This document shows positions 24,394-34,101 of a stretch of 64,000 bases of DNA, one piece after another. The notes below the pieces were generated by a model, which was not told where the DNA came from, did no database searches, and worked only from the letters and a program-made list of their open reading frames with translations. Location of the stretch: IMG/VR virus record IMGVR_UViG_3300034073_005389, positions 186,001 to 250,000 of that record, one strand, 5' to 3'. Made by a program: the position numbers and the translations under genes. This stretch comes from a virus. The number at the start of each line of letters is the position of its first letter. Within the stretch, counting starts at the first letter, position 1.

Positions 24394-25331
24394 TAATTTT
24401 CTCTATACCAATCAATAGTTTTAATTAAGCCTTGTGTTAAAGAAGTTTCTGCAGTAAAATTTAGTAATTGTTTTGCCCTAGAAACATCCAATAAGCGTTT
24501 TGGCTGACCATCAGATACTTCTCCAGTAAAGATAATTTGACCTTTAAAATCAGTCAATTCTGCTATTAGATAAGCTAAATCTTTAATAGAGATATCAACA
24601 CCAGTTCCTATATTAATAGGAAGTTCTGTGTCTAATTTTTGCTCTACAGCTTGTAATATGGCTTTAGCACAATCTTCTGCATAAAGAAACTCTCTAGTAG
24701 CATTTCCAGTGCCCCAACAAAATACTTGAGGTCTATTTTCTTTTACTGCTGTAACAAACTTATTAATTAAAGCAGGTATTACATGGCTATTTTCTAAATC
24801 AAAATGATCATGAATCCCGTACATATTCACTGGTATTAAATGAGCCCCTTTTGTTTGATATTGCTGCTTCATAGATTGAAACAATAACATCATTGTTTTT
24901 TTAGCGAGACCATATCCAGAATTCGTTTCTTCTGGAAAGCCTTCCCATAAACTATCTTCTTTAAATGGCGCGGGGCAGTATTTAGGATATCCACAAACAG
25001 AACCTAAAGTATAAACATATTCTACTTTATGTTCTAGACACTGTTCTAAAACATTAGAGTTCATTTGTAGATTAAATAAGGTTAAATCAGCGGGTTGTCT
25101 TTGATTTAATCCTATTCCTCCGCATTTAGCAGCAGCATGAATTACTATGTTTGGCTTAATTAAATTAAATAATTGCTCACATTCGCTTTGCTTTTCTAAG
25201 CGATAAAATTTTTTATTATAAGTTTGTCCAACAAAATACAAATCATATTTGTATTGGTAAGGCATAAATACTTTTTGAAGATTTTTGCCTAAAAATCCAG
25301 TGCCGCCAGTAATTAAAACTTTTTCTTTCAT
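24390..25331 (-). CDS. fcl: GDP-L-fucose synthase (GMER/WcaG)
   Basis: 313 residues, full length. The Rossmann motif GGTGFLGKNLQ, AAKCGGIGLN, TLGSVCGYPKY, the catalytic SGYGLAKK (YxxxK) and NMYGIHDHFDLENSHVIPALI match GDP-fucose synthase. It performs 3,5-epimerisation and 4-reduction of GDP-4-keto-6-deoxymannose. The substrate comes from the adjacent GMD gene, 6 bases upstream. Confidence 0.92.
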   Translation of the reverse strand: MKEKVLITGGTGFLGKNLQKVFMPYQYKYDLYFVGQTYNKKFYRLEKQSECEQLFNLIKPNIVIHAAAKCGGIGLNQRQPADLTLFNLQMNSNVLEQCLEHKVEYVYTLGSVCGYPKYCPAPFKEDSLWEGFPEETNSGYGLAKKTMMLLFQSMKQQYQTKGAHLIPVNMYGIHDHFDLENSHVIPALINKFVTAVKENRPQVFCWGTGNATREFLYAEDCAKAILQAVEQKLDTELPINIGTGVDISIKDLAYLIAELTDFKGQIIFTGEVSDGQPKRLLDVSRAKQLLNFTAETSLTQGLIKTIDWYRENY

Positions 25332-25337
25332 AATATT

Positions 25338-26327
25338 TCAAGTATTGTCTTTAATAAGTTTTTCTTGTTTCGCTAGCTTTAAATCATGCGCGATCATTTC
25401 ATCTACAAGCATTTCAAAAGTATACTCTGGTTTCCACCCTAATTTATTTCTTATTTTAGAAGAATCTCCTTGTAAGGCATCTACTTCTGTTGGGCGCAAA
25501 TACTTAGGATCAAATTTAACATATTGTTGATAATCTAAATCTAATTTATTAAATACTAGTTCTGCAAATTCTTTTACAGAATGCATTTCGCCAATAGACA
25601 CAACATAATCATCTGGAGTATCAGATTCCAAAATTTTAATCATTGCTTTTGCATAATCTTTTGCATGACCCCAATCTCTTTTTGCTTCAAGGTTTCCTAA
25701 ATATAATTCATTTTGTAAACCTAATTTAATTCTAGTAGCTGCTCTAGTAATTTTTCGAGTAACAAATGTTTCAGCTCTACGCTCGCTCTCATGGTTAAAA
25801 CAAATTGTATTGCAAGCAAATAAATTATAAGCTTCTCTGTAATTGATGGTAGAATAATATCCTGTTGCCTTTGCTACTGCGTAAGGAGATCGTGGATGAA
25901 AAGGAGTATTCTCATTTTGTGGCGGAGGCGTAGAGCCATAAAGCTCACTTGAAGAGCTTTGTAAAAATCTAGTGTTAGGACTATATTTTCTAATAGCTTC
26001 TAGGCACCTTATAACTCCAGTACCGGTTATGTCTACTGTGTACTCTGGAATATCAAAAGAAACTCTAACATGAGATTGTGCTGCCATGTTAAAGAACATA
26101 TCTGGATTTATGTCAGACACCAAGTTGGCTATGGAAGAATAGTCTGACAAATCACCATATATTAATTTAAGATTAGGATGATCGAACAAATGATCTATTC
26201 TATCTGTATTAAAAGAAGATGATCTACGTTTTAAACCATAAACTTTATAATCTTTTTCTAAAAGAATATCAGCTAAATACGAACCAGTTTGTCCTGTGAT
26301 ACCTGTAATAATTGCTGTTTTTGACAT
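25338..26327 (-). CDS. gmd: GDP-mannose 4,6-dehydratase
   Basis: 329 residues. TGITGQTGSYLADILLE, LKRRSSSFNTDRIDH, SSSSELYG and the YAVAKATGYY active site match GMD. It converts GDP-mannose to GDP-4-keto-6-deoxymannose, a branch point to GDP-fucose (the reductase just downstream) and to GDP-perosamine (the aminotransferase at 31692-32789). Enzymes to make GDP-mannose are not seen, so the host pool would be used. Confidence 0.95.
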   Translation of the reverse strand: MSKTAIITGITGQTGSYLADILLEKDYKVYGLKRRSSSFNTDRIDHLFDHPNLKLIYGDLSDYSSIANLVSDINPDMFFNMAAQSHVRVSFDIPEYTVDITGTGVIRCLEAIRKYSPNTRFLQSSSSELYGSTPPPQNENTPFHPRSPYAVAKATGYYSTINYREAYNLFACNTICFNHESERRAETFVTRKITRAATRIKLGLQNELYLGNLEAKRDWGHAKDYAKAMIKILESDTPDDYVVSIGEMHSVKEFAELVFNKLDLDYQQYVKFDPKYLRPTEVDALQGDSSKIRNKLGWKPEYTFEMLVDEMIAHDLKLAKQEKLIKDNT

Positions 26328-26344
26328 TGATTATTCCTATAAAT

Positions 26345-27235
26345 TTATATATAATTTTTAATTAGTTTAATAGCATTTTCTCGAGAAATATTTTGTTCTG
26401 GCTGAATAATTTTAGCTTTATATTTTATATTTTTTTTACCCCATTCACCAAGAAAAAAACTATTCGAATCAGACATAGGTAGTCTTGAAAAGGTAATCAT
26501 TTTTTTATTAGGATTATTTAAATTTTCTTGAGTCATACAAAATGTAAAAGGTCCTGAAGCCCTACCAATGATCATATCACAGTTTAAACTTAAATATGAT
26601 ATCTCATTTAAATCAGATCCAGATAACTTATTGACTATATCAGAAGTAAAAAAAATATTTAAAAATTTATTTTTTTCAAAATTAATTTTTTTTGTTAAAA
26701 TAAAATTTTTATTTTTATATAAAGAGGCTAGTTCAATAACAATTGAATCTAAGTTAATATTATAAGATTGATTTGATAAAGGTTGACCATTACAAAACAA
26801 AATGCTATTTTCAATATTTTTGATATTTTTAATATTAAAAACGTTATAATTTATAGATGGAAACATCTCTAATGGGTTTTTAAAAATATTTTCAATTTTT
26901 ATTGAAAAATGATTAAATATATCTTTAAATAAAAAATACAAACAATCAAGAGTGATTTTATATTTTTTTAAATATTTACTTTTGTTAGAGCCATACCAAG
27001 TATTTATGTAAATTTTATTGTCAATTTTAGTTATAAAATCATGTGATTTTATTTTTTTATAAATTTCAGAATCATATTGAATATATGACATGTCTTTCAA
27101 TATTTCCTCACCATTTTTGTGAGAATAAATATATTTGTATTTTTTTATTCCAATATTTTCACATAATTTTTTAACAAAATTTCTAGAAATATGGATATCT
27201 CCATTTCTGCAAGGATTATAAAAAATAATGTCCAT
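26345..27235 (-). CDS. NGDIHISR-family protein, copy 1
   Basis: 296 residues, family not recognised. It begins IIFYNPCRNGDIHISRNF and has KSDLNEISYLSL-like and GRASGPFTF motifs shared with two paralogues (30764-31672, 35529-36458). The GRASGPFTF region recalls the donor-site loop of GT-B enzymes. A glycosyltransferase role is a guess from context. Confidence 0.55.
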   Translation of the reverse strand: MDIIFYNPCRNGDIHISRNFVKKLCENIGIKKYKYIYSHKNGEEILKDMSYIQYDSEIYKKIKSHDFITKIDNKIYINTWYGSNKSKYLKKYKITLDCLYFLFKDIFNHFSIKIENIFKNPLEMFPSINYNVFNIKNIKNIENSILFCNGQPLSNQSYNINLDSIVIELASLYKNKNFILTKKINFEKNKFLNIFFTSDIVNKLSGSDLNEISYLSLNCDMIIGRASGPFTFCMTQENLNNPNKKMITFSRLPMSDSNSFFLGEWGKKNIKYKAKIIQPEQNISRENAIKLIKNYI

Positions 27236-27249
27236 ATTTTTTATGTAAT

Positions 27250-27501
27250 TTATTTGCCATACATTTTAGTAGATCCTTGCTTATATAATTTTTGCAATTC
27301 TCCGGTACTACAAATATGGTTAATTTTTTCATCAATCTCTTGAATTAAGTCATTTCTTTGTTGATTGGCAATATTTGTTAATTTTGTGGCATCTGCGATT
27401 TGTTTATCAGAAGCGCTTTTATCCCTCTTTATATCTTCTGCCATCCAAATTCTAATATTTACTACTGTTAGTTTATCAATTAAATTGCCTATTGTATCCA
27501 T
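27250..27501 (-). CDS. DUF4254-like small helical protein, copy 1
   Basis: 83 residues. TIGNLIDKLTVVNIRIWMAED and NQQRNDLIQEIDEKI resemble DUF4254, a helical family found in sugar clusters. A longer paralogue is at 32804-33112. Confidence 0.5.
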   Translation of the reverse strand: MDTIGNLIDKLTVVNIRIWMAEDIKRDKSASDKQIADATKLTNIANQQRNDLIQEIDEKINHICSTGELQKLYKQGSTKMYGK

Positions 27502-27508
27502 AATTACC

Positions 27509-28297
27509 TCAAATTTTGCATTTTAATATATCCTCTTGAGTATCATTTAACAATTTATTATAATTATAATTGTTTTTTACATCAGCCATAATCAATTTTT
27601 GATTATTTAAAATCTCAGTAGAATTTTCTTGAACAAAATAAAAAAAATCTAAATTATTTATATTGTACAAATCTTGTATAAATTCTCTTACGTTAAAAAG
27701 TCTACCAGCTCCTACAATAGAATCGCTTTTTGCCTTTATACTTTCTTCTACAATAAATTTAGTATGAACCATATCTCGATAAAAATTTAAATTATTTACT
27801 TGTATTTTCTTTTTATTTAAAATTGAATCAAATATTTTACCAAATAAAAAATATTGAGATCTATGAACTGAATTAAAATAAAATGGGTGAATAAATAAAA
27901 TTTTATTGTATCTAATGTCAAACTTTTGAAGCTCTTTTATTTTATTAAATAATAATAATTTTGATAAGATATATTCATTATTTAATGGATAAAAATTTGG
28001 AAGAGTGCTTAAAGATATTTTTCCAGATAAGTTATTCCACAACTCACATGTAGTATAACAAATTATCTTATTACAATTTTCAATTAAAGAATTAATTATT
28101 TTTAATGTATACAAATAATTAGGACTAATATAGTCAATATTATTTTCGTAAATTCTTTGCTCTGCAAAAGTAATATAAACTGAATTATATTCAGTATTTT
28201 TTAATAACTTAAAATCAATATCTCTAGAAGATATTTTAACATAGTCTTCAGGAAAATATTTTGATAATTGAGATGTATTACCAATTACTAAATTCAT
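27509..28297 (-). CDS. Degenerate SDR-like nucleotide-sugar protein
   Basis: 262 residues. Weak resemblance to extended SDRs: MNLVIGNTSQLSKYF start, YTTCELW, a LNNEYILSKLL (YxxxK) and a C-terminal helical part. The glycine motif GxxGxxG is not intact, so it may be inactive, NAD-poor or a different fold. It lies in the sugar operon with a 4-base overlap to the FkbM gene. Confidence 0.45.
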   Translation of the reverse strand: MNLVIGNTSQLSKYFPEDYVKISSRDIDFKLLKNTEYNSVYITFAEQRIYENNIDYISPNYLYTLKIINSLIENCNKIICYTTCELWNNLSGKISLSTLPNFYPLNNEYILSKLLLFNKIKELQKFDIRYNKILFIHPFYFNSVHRSQYFLFGKIFDSILNKKKIQVNNLNFYRDMVHTKFIVEESIKAKSDSIVGAGRLFNVREFIQDLYNINNLDFFYFVQENSTEILNNQKLIMADVKNNYNYNKLLNDTQEDILKCKI

Positions 28298-28899
28298 TTT
28301 TTTATTTTAAAAATATAATTATATTTTATTTTATTTACTAACTCATAACCAATAGACTTCATATATGTCTCATATTCTGGTAAATATAAATAATTTTCTA
28401 ACAAAATTATTTCAGGCTGATATTTTTTAGTATCAAATCCTTTCATTACTTCCAATTCCCATCCCTCTGTATCAATTGATACAAAATCAACTTTTTCTAC
28501 TTTTATTTTATCTAATAAAGTATTTAATTTTAAAATTTGAACTTTTATTTCTTTAATTTTATGTGATCCTTTTAAAGGATATTTAAGATCAATTGCAGAA
28601 TAACTAATACCATTTGCATGTTGCGGCCATCCAGTCTCTACAATTTTAAATGAAGATAATTTTTCTTCATTAGCGCAAGCAAATTGGTAAATTTCATTTC
28701 CGGCTTTCTTATGGCTTTCAACAAATTTAGGATTAGGATCGATGCAAATACATCTCCAACCATGATCTCTAAAATGCTTTGACATGCTAAAAAAATCAAC
28801 TGGACCAGCACCAACTTCAACCATAACTTTTTTTTCTAAAAAATTAGGAAAAAAATTTTCTCTGATATATTTATCTGTTTCTAATTCGGCGTAATACAT
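28294..28899 (-). CDS. FkbM-family methyltransferase, copy 1
   Basis: 201 residues. VMVEVGAGPVDFFS is the SAM loop and VDFVSIDTEGWELEVMKGFD the FkbM signature. These enzymes O-methylate sugars or polyketides; here a glycan target is expected. A second copy lies at 30126-30758. Confidence 0.8.
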   Translation of the reverse strand: MYYAELETDKYIRENFFPNFLEKKVMVEVGAGPVDFFSMSKHFRDHGWRCICIDPNPKFVESHKKAGNEIYQFACANEEKLSSFKIVETGWPQHANGISYSAIDLKYPLKGSHKIKEIKVQILKLNTLLDKIKVEKVDFVSIDTEGWELEVMKGFDTKKYQPEIILLENYLYLPEYETYMKSIGYELVNKIKYNYIFKIKK

Positions 28900-28905
28900 A
28901 AATTC

Positions 28906-30123
28906 CTAAAAACTTATAATTTCAAAATTGGGGCAAGGAACAATAAACTTACCACCATTGGCTAGATAATCTATTTCTCTATGATAAAATTCATTTATAA
29001 AATGCCAGGGTAGTACTAATAAATAGTCTGGCTTTTTTTTACGCATCTCATCTTCAGAATATATAGGAATATTAGTTCCAACAGTTTTTAAACCAAATTT
29101 ATAAACACTTCTTTCAGCAATTCCATCTATTAAAGTATGATCTAATCCAAAATACTGTAACAAAGTATTGCCTTTAGTAGATGCGCCATATCCCCAAATT
29201 ACTTTTCCCTTTTCTTTTTCTTTTTTTATAAAATTTACAGTTTTTTCTTTTAATTTATTAATTTTAATAAAAAAATTTTTCCAAGTATCAATAGAATTTA
29301 AATTTAATTTTTCTTCGTGTAAAAGTAAAGATTTGATTCTAAAATCACAAACATCTCTATAAGGTTGAGTGGCAAAAGTTTTTTCGTTTCCAACATCTTT
29401 CATTACATAAACTCTAAATGATCCGCCATTTGTATCGTTTAAATGACAATCAACAATTTTAAATTTATTTTTTTCTAAAAGATTTTTTAAATTAAATAAA
29501 GAATAATAATAAATATGTTCATGGCAAATATTATCAAACGCTAGTTGAGATAACATTAATGGAGTGTAACTTAATTGCAGCACCCATAAACCATCATCAT
29601 CTAAAACATCATATATATCTTTGACAAAAGAGTTGGGATCTTCTAAATCGTAAAACATAGCAATTGATGTAATAATTTTGGGTTTTAGATTACCGTATTT
29701 GCTATTTTTAAAATTAAAAGAAGTAAAATAATTTTGAATTATTACATCAGCATGTTTTGATGACTCTTTTACGAAAGATTCATCGGCAGGGTCTATGCCA
29801 ATTTTTATTAAATAATCTGGTAAAAAACTTAACAAAGTACCATCATTGCATGCAATATCTAACCAAACATCATTTTCTTTTAATTTTTTTACTTTTAAAA
29901 TAGATTCAGTAATGTCTTTTAATTCTTCTTTCATTGAATTATTTGTACCAGACCTATACCAATATTTGCCATACATTGTTTCTAGCGGTGCTGATTTTTC
30001 TAACCTAACCAACCCATCCTCAAGCATAACAAGTTTCATTTCAACTTTGTCACCTCTAGGCAGCTCATCATTTTTAATGAAATCAGAAACATAAAGGCTT
30101 CCCAAACTAAATAAATCTTTCAT
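28906..30123 (-). CDS. TylC3/NovU-like sugar C-methyltransferase
   Basis: 405 residues. The N-terminal part shows LETMYGKYWYRSGTNNSM, then SAM motif VWLDIACNDGTLLS, NICHEHIYYYSL and the C-terminal WGYGASTKGNTLL domain. This is the layout of enzymes that C-methylate NDP-4-keto sugars. The N-terminal zinc-binding Cys pairs usual for the family are missing, so the zinc site seems lost. Confidence 0.78.
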   Translation of the reverse strand: MKDLFSLGSLYVSDFIKNDELPRGDKVEMKLVMLEDGLVRLEKSAPLETMYGKYWYRSGTNNSMKEELKDITESILKVKKLKENDVWLDIACNDGTLLSFLPDYLIKIGIDPADESFVKESSKHADVIIQNYFTSFNFKNSKYGNLKPKIITSIAMFYDLEDPNSFVKDIYDVLDDDGLWVLQLSYTPLMLSQLAFDNICHEHIYYYSLFNLKNLLEKNKFKIVDCHLNDTNGGSFRVYVMKDVGNEKTFATQPYRDVCDFRIKSLLLHEEKLNLNSIDTWKNFFIKINKLKEKTVNFIKKEKEKGKVIWGYGASTKGNTLLQYFGLDHTLIDGIAERSVYKFGLKTVGTNIPIYSEDEMRKKKPDYLLVLPWHFINEFYHREIDYLANGGKFIVPCPNFEIISF

Positions 30124-30125
30124 TA

Positions 30126-30758
30126 TTAACCTCTAATATAAAAATCATTTACTTCTACTCTTTTATCTTTTTTCCAGCCCTTTTCTTTCAAAAAAGATTC
30201 AATAAAAGGCTCATTAAAATTATTCTCTATTACCATAAGTTTTGTATTATATTTATTTACATCAAAAGATTTTAGTACATCTAATTCATTTCCTTCAGTA
30301 TCTATAGAGATAAAATCTATTACTTTATGATTAAAGTGATTTGTTATGCACCAATCTAATCTTCTTGATTTTACTTTAATATCTTTTTTTTGTGGCTGTA
30401 ATCCTAATTTTTCATGACTAAGAATCAGTCTGTCATCAATTTCTAATCCGCTAATAGAAGATTGGTTTGCGGTTTTCATGGTAACAACAGTGAAATTAAC
30501 ATCATCTATATTTTTACTAGAAACAGCATAGTTAATAGCATTTTTTCTGTTCTTTTTTAGAGAGATAAAGTAATGTGGATTTGGCTCAATGCATAGCGCA
30601 TTCCACCCATTTTTTTCAAAATGCAATGTATTAGAAATAAAAATTCCGTCTACAGCACCAACTTCAATACAATTACCTGTTTTTTGATTGGGAAAATAAT
30701 TTTTTATTATTTTGTCAATTGGAGGATTAAATTGACCATGAAATTTAGTATATATCAT
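30126..30758 (-). CDS. FkbM-family methyltransferase, copy 2
   Basis: 210 residues with GNCIEVGAVDGIFIS, LCIEPNPHYF and KVIDFISIDTEGNELDVL, the FkbM pattern. About the same length as copy 1 (28294-28899) with different surface loops, so each may act on a different sugar. Confidence 0.8.
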   Translation of the reverse strand: MIYTKFHGQFNPPIDKIIKNYFPNQKTGNCIEVGAVDGIFISNTLHFEKNGWNALCIEPNPHYFISLKKNRKNAINYAVSSKNIDDVNFTVVTMKTANQSSISGLEIDDRLILSHEKLGLQPQKKDIKVKSRRLDWCITNHFNHKVIDFISIDTEGNELDVLKSFDVNKYNTKLMVIENNFNEPFIESFLKEKGWKKDKRVEVNDFYIRG

Positions 30759-30763
30759 TTTAC

Positions 30764-31672
30764 CTACATATTATTTTTAATTATGTTAAAAACATTTTCT
30801 AAGTTTGTTTCGTTTGATTGTATAATTTTTGCCTTATATTTAATATTTTTTTTACCCCAATCACCAAGATAAAAATCTCCTACACCGGATTTAGACAAAT
30901 TTGAAAAAGTAATCATTTTCTTATTAGGATTGTCAAAATTTTCTCTTACCATAGAAAAAGAAAATGGTCCAGAGGCTCTGCCAATAATTGTATCACATTT
31001 TAAACTTAAATAGGAAATTTCATTTAAATCTGAACCTGATTTTTTATTTATTATTTCTGAAGTAAAAAAAATATTTTTATTTTTTTTACTTAAATCATTA
31101 GTAACAATAAAATTAAAATTTGGATATTGAGAAGATAATTTTAAAATAATATTAGTAAAATCAAAATTTGATGCTTGATTTGACATAGCCAATCCATTAC
31201 ATATTAAAATATTTTTTTTATTTTTAAATTGATCATAAAATTGATCAATTTTACTAATTTCAAAAAAATTATAATTAATTTGTGGCAAAATGTCTAAAGG
31301 ATTAGCAAAAACATTTTCTATTTTTAGATTAAATTTTAAAAAAATATCTTTAAAAAGAAAATATAGGCAATCAAAAGTAATTCCATGTTTTTTTATATAC
31401 TTACTATTATCAGCAGAAAACCAAGTATTAATATAATTGTCATCATTATATTTTACAAATAAACTAGTATGAGGGACTTTTTTTCTAATTTCTTTTCCAT
31501 CATTTAATTTTAAATGACTTATATTGGGTAAATCTGCTAATAGGCAAGAATCATTTTTATGAAAATAAAAAAAATTATTTGAAGAAATTAATTTAGACAT
31601 AGCAGAAATAAAATTTCTAGAAATATGAATATCTCCATTTCTGCAATAATTATAAAATATAATTTTACTCAT
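30764..31672 (-). CDS. NGDIHISR-family protein, copy 2
   Basis: 302 residues. Starts IIFYNYCRNGDIHISRNF and keeps SDLNEISYLSL and GRASGPFSF. Closest by eye to copy 1. Lies between the FkbM and aminotransferase genes. Function unknown; a sugar-transfer role is a context-based guess. Confidence 0.55.
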   Translation of the reverse strand: MSKIIFYNYCRNGDIHISRNFISAMSKLISSNNFFYFHKNDSCLLADLPNISHLKLNDGKEIRKKVPHTSLFVKYNDDNYINTWFSADNSKYIKKHGITFDCLYFLFKDIFLKFNLKIENVFANPLDILPQINYNFFEISKIDQFYDQFKNKKNILICNGLAMSNQASNFDFTNIILKLSSQYPNFNFIVTNDLSKKNKNIFFTSEIINKKSGSDLNEISYLSLKCDTIIGRASGPFSFSMVRENFDNPNKKMITFSNLSKSGVGDFYLGDWGKKNIKYKAKIIQSNETNLENVFNIIKNNM

Positions 31673-31691
31673 TTATTATAATGGATTAATA

Positions 31692-32789
31692 TTATATTAA
31701 TTTACTATAATCTTTTACAGATTTTATAATAAAATTTATTTCGTTATTAGACAAATCTGGAAAACTAGGAAGAATAATACATTCTTTATTTAGAATTTTT
31801 GCGTTAGTTTCTGAATTTATTTGTATTCTATTATTACTTAATAAGTGATGATGGGTTGACGCTGGATAAAACATAGGTCTAATTTCTATATTTTTAGATT
31901 TAAAAAATGATTCTACTTTTTCATAAGAGTAGTTTCCGGCAATTCTAATTCCAAACATCCAATTAGAGTGAAAAGTATTTTCAGACTCTTCTTGAAGCAT
32001 AATATTATTAATATTGCTAAGCTCTTTTTTATATTTAAAAAATAAATTTTTCTTTTTTTCTAAAATCTCATCTAAAATCTCTAATTGCCCTAATAATATA
32101 GCAGCCTGAATGTTTGTAATTCGATAATTATAGCCTAATTCAGAATGAATAAACCTTGTGCTAGATTGCCCTTGTCCATGAACACATTTTATATATTGAA
32201 AAACATCATCATCATTGATGATAACGGCGCCACCTTCGCCAGAAGTTATATTTTTATTGCCAAAAAAAGAAATAGAAGAAGCAAAAGATTCTGTACCAGA
32301 ATATTTATTATTATATTTTCCAAATAATCCTTCACAATTATCTTCTACATAGACTAAATCTGGGTATTTTTCTTTTAAATTTGGAACATTAATTATATTC
32401 CCAAGGTTATGAACAACTAATAATGCATGATCTTTTTTATTTTTTATTTTAGATTCATCAATATTCCAGGTATTTAAATTAGCATCGATAGTTTGAATTT
32501 TATAATTTTTATCAAATAAAAAACTATTCCATGCAGCTACATATACATTATTTGGTGCCGTAATGTTTTTAATTTGCGGATATTTTTTATGCAGTGCTTT
32601 TGCTACAAGATGAGTTGCACTAGTTCCATTATTTACTAATAATAAATTTTTTACATTTAAAATTTCTTTTAATTTTTCTGTTGCTAAATCTATATATTTA
32701 CCTTGAGAAGATACCCAGGTAGAATCTAATGCATCATGTGCATAACGTAAAGATTTTTTAGTAAAAAATGGCTTATAAACTGGAATCAT
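31692..32789 (-). CDS. DegT/DnrJ/EryC1 aminotransferase, perosamine-synthase-like
   Basis: 365 residues. NNGTSATHLVAKAL, LVYVEDNCEGLFG and SFFGNKNITSGEGGAVI with PLP-Lys179 match sugar aminotransferases; the SFFGNK-GEGG block is that of GDP-perosamine synthase. It would aminate C4 of GDP-4-keto-6-deoxymannose with Glu as donor. Substrate is inferred from GMD being present. Confidence 0.85.
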   Translation of the reverse strand: MIPVYKPFFTKKSLRYAHDALDSTWVSSQGKYIDLATEKLKEILNVKNLLLVNNGTSATHLVAKALHKKYPQIKNITAPNNVYVAAWNSFLFDKNYKIQTIDANLNTWNIDESKIKNKKDHALLVVHNLGNIINVPNLKEKYPDLVYVEDNCEGLFGKYNNKYSGTESFASSISFFGNKNITSGEGGAVIINDDDVFQYIKCVHGQGQSSTRFIHSELGYNYRITNIQAAILLGQLEILDEILEKKKNLFFKYKKELSNINNIMLQEESENTFHSNWMFGIRIAGNYSYEKVESFFKSKNIEIRPMFYPASTHHHLLSNNRIQINSETNAKILNKECIILPSFPDLSNNEINFIIKSVKDYSKLI

Positions 32790-32803
32790 GATTTACCTAA
32801 AAA

Positions 32804-33112
32804 TTAATACGTTTTGTGTGATCTTTGTAAAAATTTACCATTATCTAATTCTTCGCCAGTCTGTAATGCTTTCATCATTTCAATTAATTTTGAATCAATT
32901 TCGTTAATTAACTGATTTCTTTGAACATTTAAATCACAAGCTTTTTTTAACACTTCCCATAATTTTTTTGCACCATCTTCAGAATCAAAATATTTTAATT
33001 TGTACTCATCAAAAGACATTCTTCTGATTTCATACAATAGCTCTTGATTGTTCCACATTTTCATATCTACAGTGCATAGTTTGTCAACTAAATTTCCAAG
33101 CGTATCAGACAT
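32804..33112 (-). CDS. DUF4254-like small helical protein, copy 2
   Basis: 102 residues. DTLGNLVDKLCTVDMKMW and LNVQRNQLINEIDSKLIE match copy 1 (27250-27501), with an internal ~20-residue insertion. Overlaps the GNAT stop by 8 bases. Confidence 0.5.
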   Translation of the reverse strand: MSDTLGNLVDKLCTVDMKMWNNQELLYEIRRMSFDEYKLKYFDSEDGAKKLWEVLKKACDLNVQRNQLINEIDSKLIEMMKALQTGEELDNGKFLQRSHKTY

Positions 33113-33521
33113 TCTTGCTCCATTTCATTATAAATAATGATTCTTTTTCCTCTATAACAAAGAAATTATATTTTTTATATAAATTAATTGCTTTATAATT
33201 ATCTTTATCTACAGTTAGATAGATGTCTATGATGCCTAACACTTTAGATATATTAATCAGTATATCAATGCAGTAAGATCCTAAATGCTTACCAATATAA
33301 CTATCAGAAACTAAAATGCCCAGCCAAATCTTATTATTTTCTTCTTCTAAATGACAATAAGCTGCTGGAATATTATTTTCTAATATAATAAAAGACTGCA
33401 AGTGAGATTGCGTAATCTCTAGACGCCTAGTATTAAAATATCTAAATTTTTTAATACCCTCTTTAGAAGAGTTTAACAAACTAGACAGTAACTGCACATC
33501 AGTTCTTACAATCTTTCTCAT
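33105..33521 (-). CDS. GNAT N-acetyltransferase
   Basis: 138 residues. The pattern of a beta4 strand WLGILVSDSYIGKHLGSYC (acetyl-CoA loop), then IIDIYLTVDKDNYKAINLYKKYNF is a standard GNAT. Next to the aminotransferase gene it could N-acetylate an amino sugar such as perosamine. Confidence 0.8.
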   Translation of the reverse strand: MRKIVRTDVQLLSSLLNSSKEGIKKFRYFNTRRLEITQSHLQSFIILENNIPAAYCHLEEENNKIWLGILVSDSYIGKHLGSYCIDILINISKVLGIIDIYLTVDKDNYKAINLYKKYNFFVIEEKESLFIMKWSKNV

Positions 33522-33524
33522 ACT

Positions 33525-34088
33525 TTATTTTCTTTTTAAGACGGCAAGCCTGTCAACAACTTCTACTAAAACCCACTTATCATATTTATTGCCTTCTAAA
33601 TACTTTTTAATATAAGTGCCTCTACCAAAAGTCCAATCATGGCACAATACATATGTACCTGTTTTTGAAAAATCTGATTCTATTTTTTTAAAATGAAATA
33701 AATTTTCAGATTCTTTCTTCTGAAAGAAAGATCCTTCTCCATAGTCTTTACCAGGAACAACCCAAGCAGAGTTTACTAATTTTTCATCACCTGCATCTAA
33801 AAAGTACATATCAGCAATAATTTTTCTGTCAAAAAATTTTAAAGAATCTTCTAAGTTCATTTCTACAATTTTCTTAGTAACATAATCGTTTAAAATTTTT
33901 TTAGCAGAATCAAAATACTCTTTACCTAATTCATAGGTAATTAATTTGCCTTTTTTATTATGCAATAAAGCTTTACAAAACTCTAAACCACTTGTAGCAG
34001 ATTTGCCTGTACCAAATTCAACTATCACATTTGGCTTCAATTTTGTTACATAATTAAATATTGCTTTCTTTTCTATTCCATTTGGCAT
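33525..34088 (-). CDS. Class I SAM methyltransferase-like protein
   Basis: 187 residues. VIVEFGTGKSATSGLEF is a SAM glycine loop and ADMYFLDAGDEKL a following acidic strand, as in Methyltransf_24-like proteins. The target is unknown; its place in the island suggests a sugar. Confidence 0.65.
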   Translation of the reverse strand: MPNGIEKKAIFNYVTKLKPNVIVEFGTGKSATSGLEFCKALLHNKKGKLITYELGKEYFDSAKKILNDYVTKKIVEMNLEDSLKFFDRKIIADMYFLDAGDEKLVNSAWVVPGKDYGEGSFFQKKESENLFHFKKIESDFSKTGTYVLCHDWTFGRGTYIKKYLEGNKYDKWVLVEVVDRLAVLKRK

Positions 34089-34101
34089 AATTCCTCTAAA
34101 T

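Noticed and set aside
28638-28820. Short ORF within the FkbM gene
   Set aside because: It lies in another frame inside a clear methyltransferase gene and has no RBS or family resemblance.
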